A stretch of DNA of 64,000 nucleotides from Branchiostoma floridae (Eukaryota; Chordata; Leptocardii; Amphioxiformes; Branchiostomatidae), in assembly GCF_000003815.2 (NCBI RefSeq), contig NC_049992.1, positions 20,102,648 through 20,166,647 on the forward strand, read 5' to 3'. Numbering within the stretch: position 1 is the first letter of the stretch; the number at the start of each line of letters is the position of its first letter. The notes under the pieces were generated by a model, which worked only from the letters and a program-made list of their open reading frames with translations, did not search any database and was not told the origin of the DNA. Positions 35,200 through 46,719 of the stretch are shown piece after piece. Both the position numbers and the translations under genes were made by a program.

Positions 35200-36450
35200 G
35201 TTCTACTAGTAACACTACGCCCGACGCCACAATTGTTGTGATTTTAACTGGCGTCTTGTCGGTACTACAAGTGCTGGAATGCCCGCAAAAAGACCGGCAG
35301 CATGATGCAATGTTGACCTTCTCTGAGTTACTCATGAAAAGAGTTCTCCGACACGCTCGTGTTGAGCTCTATAATATGTGTTGTACTAAGGTTTAGCTGT
35401 GGCGTTTAAACAAGCGTGCCTCTTTCATCACACAGCAGCTGTTGTATAAGTCTGTGTAAACACATGATAGTGCTTTTGTAAATAGCATAGCAAGTAGCAG
35501 CCACAGGTGATATATCCTAACGACATAAGGAGTTGACTTTTTCCAAGGTAGCTTATTGTTTCTCTGTAAAGCTGACAATTCCGATGATGATTTATTAAAC
35601 TGAAGTTAGAGTGTGCTAAGACGTCATAGCAAAGAGTCTCATTTCAACAACTCAGAAAAACTATTTGCGATGCAGTTAATATCAACGCCAGCGATATACA
35701 ACAGGGATATATAAACTTTATTATGATTAGCTGGTGATTCCTGACAAGACTAAATGTGCGTTCAGACGAGCGTGTATATCAACTCCTTATAAAGTCCATA
35801 GTGACATTTCTCCTACGCAGCAGTACTGCACAATACACACCTCATGCGCGCCCCAACAGTTTTTGTCAGTTTGACGTACGCAGGCATACAGTACGGCCCA
35901 ATACTCGTACATAAATATGACTTAAAAAACAACAATTGTGATGCATATGAGGTACGAATTGTTCGTACGACGGTGTATTTAAAAAACTCAATACGGACCT
36001 CGGGCATCAGACTGTCATGGAGGAGAGGGGTGAAGAAAGACCTAGAGAATGTAAACATCTCATGGCATGAGGCGAAGACTACTGCCGGAGATCGAAAGGA
36101 GGTGGAGACGATGCACGAGTAAAAAAAAATTATGAAGCCATTTCTAAGACCTTTTGCAAGAACAAGTCGATTTACCATTAATTATCTCCATAAAATGCCA
36201 TAGAGGTTATATTATCACCAGCGTTTGTGTGCCTGTCTGTCTCTCTGTCTGTCAACAAGATAACTCTAGAACGGCTGAATGGATTAGCTTTATACTTGGT
36301 GTGGTGGTGGGGTGTGATGAAAGCTGGAAATGATTAGATTTTGTCCCCCCCCACCCCCCAGCGTCTTCCTTTAATACTGCAGTGCATCTCCCGGTTTGGA
36401 TATCTCAAGCTCTGAACAAGCTATGGTCACAAAATTGGATTATTAGAGAT
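35200..36450. repeat. Local duplication, copy A
   Basis: Shares GCATGATG.AATGTTG.CCTT, the ACACGCTCGTGTTGAGCTCTA block, GTCTGTGTAAACACATGATAG and a microsatellite-linked repeat with copy B. Non-coding. Confidence 0.7.
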
Positions 36451-36620
36451 ATAGCTTTTTGCTCAGAATTAATTAACATAACGTTGGGCCCACTAGCGAT
36501 TGGTTTTGAGATAGCAGGGGCTATTTGCATATTGATGTGGAAATTGCATAATCCCATTATTTATAATAAATGTAACATGTGAGTTATTATAGATGCAACA
36601 TGAGCAGATAACATATATGC

Positions 36621-36720
36621 NNNNNNNNNNNNNNNNNNNNNNNNNNNNNNNNNNNNNNNNNNNNNNNNNNNNNNNNNNNNNNNNNNNNNNNNNNNNNNNN
36701 NNNNNNNNNNNNNNNNNNNN
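36621..36720. other. Assembly gap (100 N)
   Basis: Exactly 100 Ns, the usual placeholder for unknown size. It lies between duplication copies A and B. Confidence 0.95.
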
Positions 36721-36724
36721 GAAT

Positions 36725-38470
36725 TTACCGCTAGTCGTTGACACTATCTATGTTGTACTTCACCTGAAGTAGCGGTAAGAGAATTTTGGTATGTGTGTGT
36801 GTGTGTGTGTGTTTATGTGTGTGTTTGTATGTATGTCTGTTTCCGTGTTATTGTGTGTGTGTGGGTGGGGTTTGTGTGCACAACTTGAGTCGAGTTGCGA
36901 GTAAGCAAAGCAAAATTTGATTTAGTCTTTGTAAAATGTGCTAGAGGCTGGTGTAGAATGTATCCAATCCTTTCGTGAACAACAATGTCCATGTTGTAAT
37001 AAGGGACGTTGAATTTAATCTAAATCTAAAATCTGGCTTTTCAGCATGGTAAAATGTCTCAAATGTGCAGTTCAGAACTTCTCGACTAAAATCTCCCAAA
37101 TCGTATTGCTGCTTACGTACGGTCGTGTTGAGATTGATAAAATGTGTTGGACAAGAGTCTTCTGCACTGTACAACAATCGCTTGATTGACCGCAAAAAGA
37201 CCTGTCAGCATGATGTAATGTTGGCCTTCGGTCCAATTACTCCTGAAAAAAGTTCCCCTATACGTTCGTGTTAGTTCGCGTTAAGCTCTACACTAAGTCT
37301 TGCACAAGGGCTTTTTCAGCGGCGTGTAAACAAGCTTACCTCTTTCTTCACACAGCAGCCGTTGTTCAAGTCTGTGTAAACACATGATAGAGTTTCTTGT
37401 GAGTCAGTCACCTGAAACGACACACTGATTCTGCTATTCCCAATAACAAGTAGCAGCCACGGGTAAAAGATCCTATCGACATAAGGAGTGGACCTTTTTC
37501 AAGGTAACTTATTCTTTCTCTGTAAATCTGACAATTCCGATAATGATTTATCGAAGTTAGCGTGTGCTCTGACGTCATTGCAAAGAGTTTCATTTCAACA
37601 ACTCAGAGAAACATATTGTGATGCAGTTAATATGAACGCCAGCAATATACAACAGGGATATATAAACTTTATTATGATTATTTGGTGATTCCTGACAAGA
37701 CTAACGGTGCGGCCAGACGAGCGTGTCATTTCTCCTACGCAGCAGTACGCACAATACACACTGCATGCGCACCCCAATCGTTTTTGTCAGTTTAATGTAC
37801 CCAGGCATACAGTACGGCCCAATAAACGTACATAAATCTGACAGAAAAAAAAGACAAAACAATTGAGATGCATATGAGGTACGAATTGCGGACGGCTGTG
37901 TATGAGAAAAAATTAATACGGACCACGGTCATTAGACTGTCATGGAGGAGAGGAGTGAAGAAAGACCTAGAGCATGTAAACACCTCATAGCACAAGGCGA
38001 AGACGACTGCCGGAGATCAAAAAGGTGGATCAAAGGTGGATGCGACTTACTGAGGCCCTGTGCTTCCGACGGAGTAAAGAGGATTAAGTCAAAGTAAGTC
38101 AAGGCAAGGTCTCCGTGACTAGTTTTGAGGGACACTTTCCAATGAATTAGTACAAAAAAAAAGAATAAAGTCATTTCCAAAACCTTTCACAAGAACACGT
38201 CGATTAACCGTTAATTACCTCCGAAAAGCCATATAGGTTATATCATTACTAGCGTTTGTGCGAGTGTCTGTCTGTCAACACGATAACTCAAGAACAGCTG
38301 AAAGGACTGGCTTTATATTTGGTGTTGTGGTGAGGTGTGATGAAAATTGGAAATTATTAGATTTTGTGACCCCCTAGCGTCTTCCCTTGGCACTTCAGTG
38401 CATCTCCTGGTTTGGATATCTTACGTTCTGAACAAGCAACGGTCACATAATTACATCCATGAAATGTCAT
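36725..38470. repeat. Local duplication, copy B
   Basis: Parallel to copy A at an offset of about 1.9 kb and to copy C (40510-41000). The left end shows AAGTAGCGGTAAG and a TG microsatellite shared with copy C. The copies differ by many substitutions. Confidence 0.7.
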
Positions 38471-38599
38471 GGAATGGAGGTTATGTTTTCTGTTATGTGT
38501 CTCTGTCTGTGTAGATGTTTACTCAAGAACGGGTGGATGGATTGGTTTCATAATTGCGGTGTTGGTGAGGTGTGATGAAAGCTTGAATCGATGAGATAT

Positions 38600-39360
38600 T
38601 GGGAGCCGTATCTGTCGTTATAATCGATGTAATAATATCAGAGATCACCCCTATATTTGAGATGTATTGGTACAGGCATCGTGCTTTATGTGTTTGTTAA
38701 TGGGCTTAGCTGCAAGCAGATAGTGAAGTGATTTCTATGACAGCTGATGGGGAACCCCCATTAGTTTTATTTATGTCTGCTTAGGATCCTTTCAAATATT
38801 TGTAACAGTTGCCCCTGCCTGCCCAGTGCAACATTCTAGAACATCTGTTTTGGGAGGCTGACAATTGTGATTGTGATAATAAATTGCACGTATCATTGTA
38901 TGTACTTGTGCGTTTGGGGACGCAGTGTGTTATATTTCGTTTGTGTTGTTAGATGGTTTGTGGTGCGTTTTGCGTAACGCGGATGTTGCGTGAGTATGTA
39001 ATTGGATGTATGACATATTTAATATGTTAATGTGTTAGGTAATCCCTTATCTGAACAGGTGTGCGTATAGCAACTGGTTAGGGTAATTTCATACTGGTGA
39101 CATTTGTATGTTGATCAACGATAAACATCACTATACTTTTGACATGTATATGTTTGTCAATATTAAGCATCACCATGCATAAATCATCTTAATGTGTAAG
39201 CCATTTTTATATAATTTACAAAAGCTCTAAATATCTCATCGAGGTATAAGGTCGTCGACTCTAGTTCATCCTCAATTACCGTTAAGCAGTGCCAGACCAT
39301 TTGAATTGACCGCTAGGCCTTACTTTGGCCCAAAAGTTTCCATTCAAACGTGGAGTATCG
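38600..39360. other. No gene seen
   Basis: AT-rich, no ORF above chance. Confidence 0.5.
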
Positions 39361-39362
39361 GG

Positions 39363-39574
39363 TTAGGCCTAGGTCACAATTGCCATCCCGGGGCCCGACC
39401 GGGTAGCTTTCAGGAGGGAAAAGAATGATATAAAGGACATCAAAATACACGAAATGTCAACCAACATAAGATTCTTGGAAATTACATGCGTATATTACTA
39501 GGTATACATTTTAATTTTTCATTTCATTAAACATCCCGGCCGGGCCCCGGTTTTGAAATGTGACCTAAGCCTTA
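39363..39574. mobile_element. MITE, 212 bp, about 38-bp terminal inverted repeats
   Basis: TTAGGCCTAGGTCACAATTG at the left and the reverse (TGACCTAAGCCTTA) at the right. Both arms continue into CCGGGGCCCG.CCGGG. The AT-rich core has no ORF. Target duplication is unclear. Confidence 0.7.
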
Positions 39575-40505
39575 CCGGGGCTCCCGCGCGGTTTCCGCGG
39601 AGGGCTGATGGTAACTGAATCATCTTCTAAAAGATCGTGATAGTTAGAAAAGCAACCTCTCACACGTATCTCGTCGAGATTAAATGAAAATTGACAGTGT
39701 GTACACGTCAAATCTTACCGTGTACGAGTGCTGCACAGTTTTGTTTTAATTCTTTCTGAAATATGCCTAGTTGGTTTATTTAGAAAGGGTGTTTGGTGCA
39801 CACACAAAAAAATACCATATTTAAATCGGTCCTAAATTTGACTGAAAATCGAAATCTTTTATATCATATGAGTAATGATTGTTAGATCAAACTTTCTGTC
39901 TTAGAGATTTTTGAACTTGTACTTAGAACTATTTTTTACAGCCAAGATAAAGTAAGGTAGAAAAATCATGTTTTTCACACTCAAAGACTCGTAATTCAAA
40001 ATTGCTTCCATATTCCAAAAATCCCTAAGACACAAACATGGAGATATTAGTTGTCGACAATTTAAGCCCTCAAAGAGTTGATTTGCACGCGTTTTGTAAG
40101 CGATTTAAATACCATGTTTGGCCGTATGTCGAGTCGCACTGATAGGGACATGGAGTAATTGATACCGCCGTAAACAAGTGTTGTGATATTCAAGGTCACC
40201 AATAATGACGCCAGCAGCTTTGTTACATGTCACACATCCCAAACTTGGCGGCAGCAAAACTAAGCTCGCCAGATAACGTTTTATATTTGCGAAAATGTTA
40301 GTTTCTCTTCTGACGCACGGCACCCAGGAAAACAAGGGGTTTTTTTCTGCGTGTTTATTGTAACAACCTGCGGGTGACCGCGGGTGACCTCTAATAGACC
40401 CCCCGTTCTGTTCGATCTCGTCAGCGGTTTGTTCGATTACGTCAGATGGAACATGATTCGTGTTTTAATTCCCCAAATAGAAGTCTGGAAATTTTGGGGC
40501 CAAAT
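39575..40505. other. No gene seen
   Basis: No supported ORF or repeat. Confidence 0.5.
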
Positions 40506-40509
40506 TTTA

Positions 40510-41000
40510 CCATCGTGCCTTGACATCATCCCTGTTGTACTACACCTAAAGTAGCGGTAAGTGAATTTTTGTATGTCTGTGTGGGTGTGTTTTCTTGTGT
40601 GTATCTGTTTGCGTGTTAATTTCTGGGTTATGCACAACTTGAGTCACGTGAATCTTAATTTGAAATCTTGCATTACAGCATCGTAAAATGTGTCCAATGT
40701 TCAGTTTAAAACTTCTCGACTAATCAATTTCCGAGTCGAATTGTTGCTTATGCACGGTCGTGTTGAGATTCATGTGTTGGACAAGCGTATTCGGCACTAT
40801 ACAACAATCACTGGAATGACCGCCAAAAACCCCTCAGCATGGTGTAATGTTGACCTTCCGCCCAATTACTAGTACTCATGAGAGGAGTTCCCCTACACGC
40901 TCGTGTTGAGCTCTACAATAAGTCTTGTACAAGGGTTTTTCCGCGGCGTGTAAACAAACTTACCTTTCTTCACACAGTAGCTGTTGTTCACGTCTCTCTC
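40510..41000. repeat. Local duplication, copy C
   Basis: Matches the left part of copy B (CACCTAAAGTAGCGGTAAG, the CACAACTTGAGTCACG region, ACACGCTCGTGTTGAGCTCT) and ends in the TG-rich field. Confidence 0.7.
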
Positions 41001-41962
41001 TCTCTGTGTGTGTGTGAGTGTGTATGTGTATGTGTGTGTGTAACTTTGTGTGTCACTGTGTGTCGATATGTATGTGTGTGTGTGAGTGTGCTTATGTGTG
41101 TGTGTATCTCTGTTTGTCGGTATGTATGTATGTGTGTGTGTGTGAGTGTGCGTATGTGTGTGTGTGCGTGTGTCGGTATGTGTGTGTCACTGTGTGTCGA
41201 TATGTATGTGTGTGTTTGTGACTGTGCTTATGTGTGTGTGTCTGTGTGTCGGTATGTATGTATGTGTGTGTATGAGTGTGCGTATGTGTGTGTGTGCGTG
41301 TTTTTTATGTGTGTGTATTTGTGTGTATGTTTGTATGAATGTTAGTGTGTGTGTGTGTGTGTGACTTTGTGTGTGTGTGTGTGTATGTATGCCTGTATGT
41401 ATGTGTGTGAGTGAGTGTGCGAATGTGTGATTCTGATTTTGTGTGTGTGTGTGTATGTATGCGTGTCTTTGTGAGTGTGCGCGTGTGTGTGTTTGTGTGT
41501 CGGTATGTATGTGTGTGTGTGTGAGTGGGTCTGCGTGTGTTTATGTATGTGTGTATGTATGTTTTTATATGTTAATTAGTGTGCGTGTGTGTGTGACTTT
41601 GTCTATTTGTATCTGTATGTATGTGTGTGGGTGTGCATATGTGTGTGTATGTGTCTGCATGTACGTATGTGTGTGCGTGTGTGTTTGTGAGTGTGCGTGT
41701 TTGTAATTGTGTCTGTCGGTATGTGTGCGTCTTTATGTGTGTGTGTGTGTGTCTGCAAGTGTGTGTGTATGCTTGTTAGTGTACGTGTGTGTGGATTTGT
41801 GTCTGTGTGTATGTATGTACGTATGTATGTATGTGTGATTCTGTATGTGTGTTTATGAGTATGTGTGAGTGTGTGTAGTTGTGTGTGAGTGTTTGTGTGT
41901 GTGTGTGTTAGTGTTGTGTGTGTGTGTGCCTGTGTGTGTGTGTGTGTGTGTGTGTGTGAACA
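40998..41962. repeat. TG-rich microsatellite field
   Basis: About 960 bases of interrupted TG with TATG and GTGAGTGTGCG variants. Its ORFs are Cys/Val or His/Thr artefacts. Confidence 0.95.
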
Positions 41963-42449
41963 AAATGAGTCAATAACGACTGGATTGCTGTGTTCCTTAC
42001 TTGGTGCGTTAGGGGGTACATAATAACGAACACCCCTAACAGAAAAGGTCACCATGTAATGCATTATGGGTAGTTTTTAAAGTTTTTTTTTTTTTTTAAA
42101 TTCTGCACAGACTGCCCATGATGGCTGTTTCTTTGTATCCGAAGATCAATGGTAGGCAGACAAGGTTGATTAGACGACCAGTCTGCCTGGCCTGCACGTG
42201 ACTTTTTAAGGTGAAGGAGGGGTGTGCACTTCCTTCTCCACCCTCTCGTCTACAGGCGCACTAAGTCCTACAGCGACAGAACTGTTTTGCCACGTAAGAC
42301 GGCCCAGCAGATGCAGGTTTATTATTTGGAGTTTCCGTCTCCTTGGAGGACTTCCGACCAAGGATGCAGGGGGTTCTTCCTACCCCTGACTCGTGTGTCA
42401 TGGCGGGTGCGTCATGCCCGAACATGCCCCTATGGCCTGTCACCACCAC

Positions 42450-42640
42450 AAAGGCCTGTCACTGCCACTAGCCGCAGCTATGTACTCATTTACACCTGAG
42501 TTAGGTGAGGAAAATCGTGTAAAGTGCCTTTCCCAAGGGCACAAGATCGGTGACACGGCAAGCGGATTTGAACCCGGGACCTCTCGTGCCACGCGGTCCC
42601 ACAACAGACTGCCCATAGACTGCGACATCAACACACAATG
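42450..42640 (-). mobile_element. tRNA-derived SINE
   Basis: Minus strand has GAGAGGTCCCGGGTTCAAAT with the B box GGTTCAAATCC (42564-42574). The SINE body follows (CCTTGGGAAAGGCACTTTAC, then CCTCACCTAACTCAGGTGT). Confidence 0.75.
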
Positions 42641-42872
42641 CATCAAAGGGCACATGTGAACATTTCCAGCTTCAAAGTAGGTTATGGTTCCTTCTTCGGG
42701 AGACGTATTAGTTATCACCTGCGCCTGGACCTCACCGTAAATAAAAACAAGGATTTTAACCATTGAAAAGCTTTCTAGGCGAGATTTATGCTAGGTTTGG
42801 AGTGTATCTTGTCAGGTTTAAAGTGTATCCATGCAGACCCTATACTTGTTGAATCAGTTGTAAAACAATTAC

Positions 42873-42970
42873 CTTGCTCCATCTCGGGATTTATCCACTC
42901 CCATGAGACAGTGGAATTATCGCCGGATAGCGTCCTTTTGTTTTGAGACAAACGGACCAATCCAAGGGCT
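42873..42970 (-). CDS. Possible orphan coding exon
   Basis: 98 nt between TAAACAG and CAAG|GTAATT. It is open in one frame for 32 codons: GLVRLSQNKRTLSGDNSTVS, then a WEWINPEMEQ end. Phase 2 in and 1 out. A weaker continuation (VITNTSPEEGTITYFEAG) lies at about 42680-42750. No family recognised. Confidence 0.4.
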
Positions 42971-42999
42971 CTGTTTATAGGTAGGTATCTACTGGACAG

Positions 43000-44425
43000 C
43001 CGTGTAAAAATTATTGCGACTGAGTTTGATGAGAGAAGACGGAGTAGACTAGCATATGTGGATTAGTTTGTATGGCTTGGAGGTTTTGATTCTTGAGATA
43101 ATTGAATATTTGTTTCCTTAACGTCCCCGTAAGAGTAATACAAGCATTACTTGGATACATTTCACATGTGTAGTCCCCTCCCCTGCCTTCCGTTCCGTGC
43201 CTTATGTCAGCTGTAGACGCCAGGTAAAAACTCCCCAGGCACACGGTCTGCAGCGTGACAACCTGGGAGATAACAGAAGGGTTGTGTAATAACCTGTAAC
43301 ATGTTGTTGCCTTAGCCCCGTGTCTCTGACGTCACGTGCCTGAAATACCAGTAGACGGGCCCATTTTGTAAACAAGAGAAAAGTAACTAGCGGCAATGTC
43401 ATCAAGGAATGATATCTCCAGGCACAAAAGACAGGATGAAAATAAGTACATTGGAGAACAAATATCGAATTGTATGGCAGCTGAAATCATAGTGCTTCTT
43501 TATGATCGATACAAATAAAATTATAGTGATACATTTTGCAGCTGGCCTTTGATTAAAGGAAATCTACTACGTATCTGAGTATTTTCTTTACAGAAACGCA
43601 ATTTGAAGGATTGACCATTAATTTTGTAAGCCAAGTTTGATATTAAAGGTAATCACATTGTAATTCGTGCTAATATGGTATAACGCCTGATCATCACAGG
43701 TCTGTATTGACGTACCGGGATACTCCTGGGTACGTTGGTAAACCTGCCGCTGACTCTCCAGACATGCGTGTTTGGCGTTACCTAGGATATGGTAAATACT
43801 GCCGAGGCTGTGTCCGGGGTTTTCCACCGAACCTCCAACCTAGTGGTCATAACAGATCATGTATCCATTGATTATTGTTATTTTTAAACGAACAATGAAC
43901 CAAAGTAATAAATTGAGTGTATTCTGTTTCCTATATTGTCATACGTGCATGCTCACTTCGAATTAAAACGAAGTAACTAAGATACGTATTGATATTTGTG
44001 GTCTATATGTTCGAATGTGTGCGTTTGTGTGAGTGTATGTGTGTGTATGTTTTGTTTGTGTGCATTTTTGTGTGTTTCAATGCTTGTAGAAGTACCTCTG
44101 TGTGGCTGCTTGCCTGCGGATGGACAAGTGACTACTTAATATTCCGTTACCCAAGCAAAGTCATAGTCATTTACATACTTGACCGCAATGTAAAAATGGC
44201 TATATACCCACCAGATGAACACAAATATACTTGAATCAAGAAATGTTTTTGATAAAAAGCTGTCAATGCAAGCTAAGATGTTTAGGATGAGAAGGTGACA
44301 GAAGTTAGTTTGTAAGTTACAGGAAAAGAACCACATTGGCACAGTGCCCAATCCCAGCAAACAGAGAGAGAGGAAATTAGGACTAAGCACTACGAAAACC
44401 ATCGACCTTGCCGGCCAGCCAAGCA
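43000..44425. other. No firm gene; between two possible exons
   Basis: A short stretch at about 43800-43855 (minus, ending CCTAG|GTAACG) is open in three frames but has a poor acceptor. Nothing else is supported. Confidence 0.4.
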
Positions 44426-44429
44426 CTAG

Positions 44430-44575
44430 TAGTATCCTGTAGTACAGTACAGTTCTTTTTTAATATGTATTGTTTATGTGTTTGTCAGCAGGGCTAGCCC
44501 TTTGTAATAGCCATAGGCCAGTTGGGCAGCCCTGGCTGTGTGTTCGTTGCAGCCAAATCAATAAATAAATAAATA
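44430..44575 (+). mobile_element. LINE or SINE 3' end with AATA tail
   Basis: GGGCTAGCCCTTTGTAATAG, GGGCAGCCCTGGCTGTGTG and GCAGCCAAATCAATAAATAA. The end is a non-LTR element 3' tail. Confidence 0.55.
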
Positions 44576-44792
44576 CAGTACAGATACGGATTTAAGAATA
44601 GTCCTGGTGCAGTTCCACGTCTTGCAAAAACGTGCCCAAATGATTAGAACCTTGACGAGAAGTTTAAATGCTGTTTGAAATGATTCCAGACTGTCATAGA
44701 ACACCCGTCCCTCTACGCTTACTTTGCGAAATGCATAGTACAAAAGTGAAACAAAAGCGCCCTCTAGCGATCCACAGTGGCAAAAAACTCAC

Positions 44793-44932
44793 CAAGTGAT
44801 AGTTCGTGTGGTCCAACATCGACACTAATTCCCTCAGTTCGGTCTTTCTGGTAAAGTACTGATCGTCACCTACGATAAGAACCTACTCCGCGGCGACCTG
44901 GATATTCCAAGGTTTAGGCCAGCGAAGTAACC
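44793..44932 (-). pseudogene. Exon-like segment with one in-frame stop
   Basis: 140 nt between TTGCAG and TTG|GTGAGT. One frame reads RWPKPWNIQVAAE, a TAG, then VLIVGDDQYFTRKTELRELV and SMLDHTNYHL; the other two frames are more broken. The TAG could come from CAG (Gln) by one C-to-T change. It may belong with the exon at 42873-42970, on the same strand. Confidence 0.4.
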
Positions 44933-45407
44933 CTGCAAGTAAACAAAAAAAATGTTAAAGTTACTTATGGTCAAAGTCCATCCCATTGGGTTATACAGAA
45001 GTCCAGTCCACTGGTAGTGTTGTGTGGTCAACTACCACACTCTTTCGGTTTCTCATGAATACCAAATATCAATATTGTACAGTTCATATGTAAGTTTTAA
45101 AGGGTGCAACTGTTTTTCCATACGCATCAATTTTAGGGTGCCCAGATTGTTACGGGGGGGGGGGGTGCTCTCTTTTTTTTTGCAGCCAGAGGTTTAATCG
45201 GTTGGGTCAAATAGCTTAGTGACTTTGATATGACAGTAAATGCCCTAATAGCACTGTCTTACAGTTAAATCGAAAATAAAGAATCCGAAGGACCCCAAAT
45301 ATTTGACATAAGTGCAGGGGGTTCTTTTACGGGCTCGAGGCGTGGCTCTCTCCATCCCTGGACCTCAATTTAACGTCATATCTAACAAACGTCCCTCTCA
45401 TAAGCTA

Positions 45408-46462
45408 GTCCCCCAATGGCTGCCGTCAACCCGAATTGCACGTAGTCGACACGAAAATCATTCAGAAAGTAACAATAAAGGCTGCGCCACGAAACATGAA
45501 ATAGCCTATGCTCTGGGAAACATTCCTGGCCACCTCTCTGCCCAGTGGCGTTGTACAAATCGCGCCCAATCTTGAGAACACTTCTGAAAACTGTGGTGAG
45601 AAGCGGTGTTCAGAGAAGCAGAGATCCCGCATAACCCGGAAGTGACAATCGTCTGTGGTGATAAACTTGATTTGTACCCGTTTCAGCACGCAGAGAGAAT
45701 TGCTTTCAACTTTGAAGGTTGATGAAACGTCAAGTCAACCTAAACTATCCGGTCTTACAATTAACGTTACAAACAGTGCAACTAATGCCAGTTCATTAAA
45801 ATAAGAAACAACAGGTATTAAACAGCAGTCTGGGCGACTGTCTCTGTTCAGGGTAATATAGTGTCTGTTCAAAGAGGCCTTTGTGGGCTTGTTCACAGGG
45901 GTATACTAATGGAGGGTGGTGTGAGATAAAGGGCTAGTGGACCCAAACATAGTCGAATTATGTTTTACTGCAATGTGTGGCGATTTGATAAGATTGTAGC
46001 ACAAACATACTCTCCAAGCAGAGCCGTTTAGGCTCCGGCTGTGTTTTGTTTTGTTTTAAAATTTTAGACGTCTTAATCGAGCTTTCCATTTTGTGACCTA
46101 ACACGAAACATCAAGAGAATAACCAGTACAAAGTAGAGAGGCCGATAGAATTCAAAAATTAAAGCACCTACAAAAAGTAATAAAAAAACAGCCGGCGCCT
46201 AACCTCTGCTTGGAGAGTAGCACAAACAATAGCAGGTATTCTATTATCAGTTCAGTCAACCTCACACCTGGGTCATCAACACAAATGAGTGCAGATAGAG
46301 ATCCCTACCACCAGTAGATACATATGACTATCCCACCACAAGTGAACACAGGTAAAGATACCCAAACACCAGTTAAAGTAACGTTTAATACATATGAAGA
46401 TCTCGGGCCCTACAGACCGCTTCTCACCACAGTTTTCGGGTTGACGGCAGCCATTGGGGGAC
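45408..46462. repeat. Inverted duplication with 153-bp difference
   Basis: 45408-45435 is the exact reverse complement of 46435-46462 (28 of 28), and 45586-45607 that of about 46414-46435. In the right arm the two blocks are joined; in the left arm 153 bases lie between them, with a GAA at both edges. Confidence 0.8.
46008..46219. mobile_element. Mutator-like MITE, 212 bp, 9-bp target duplication
   Basis: TACTCTCCAAGCAGAG at the left and CTCTGCTTGGAGAGTA at the right, with arms that continue (TTAGGCTCCGGCTGT / ACAGCCGGCGCCTAA). Flanked by GCACAAACA at 45999-46007 and 46220-46228. The 9-bp duplication suggests the Mutator superfamily. Confidence 0.75.
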
Positions 46463-46719
46463 AAGCGGAAGGGCGGGGGAAAAGCGGAATTACACCGGGG
46501 GTAAAGAGGAATGACGGGGGCACAGATGAAGTACAGCGGGGGTTAAGGGGAAGTCCGGGGGAAAAGGTGAACGGGTATGGGGAAAAGCTGAAGGAGTTTC
46601 ATGGGGGTGAAATTGTGAAGCGAAGAGTACCGAGTGTTTTTATGGTGTGGTTTATGGTCTTCAAGTCAGTTTCTTTTGAAGAAAACAATGGCACCGGAAG
46701 CCCTATAGTTATCTTGTAG

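Noticed and set aside
40878-42064. Cys/Val-rich and His/Thr-rich ORFs
   Set aside because: Translation of the TG/CA microsatellite field.
46324-46719. 131-codon ORF
   Set aside because: The Gly/Arg/Lys-rich middle comes from G-run repeats and the inverted duplication; no conserved motif.
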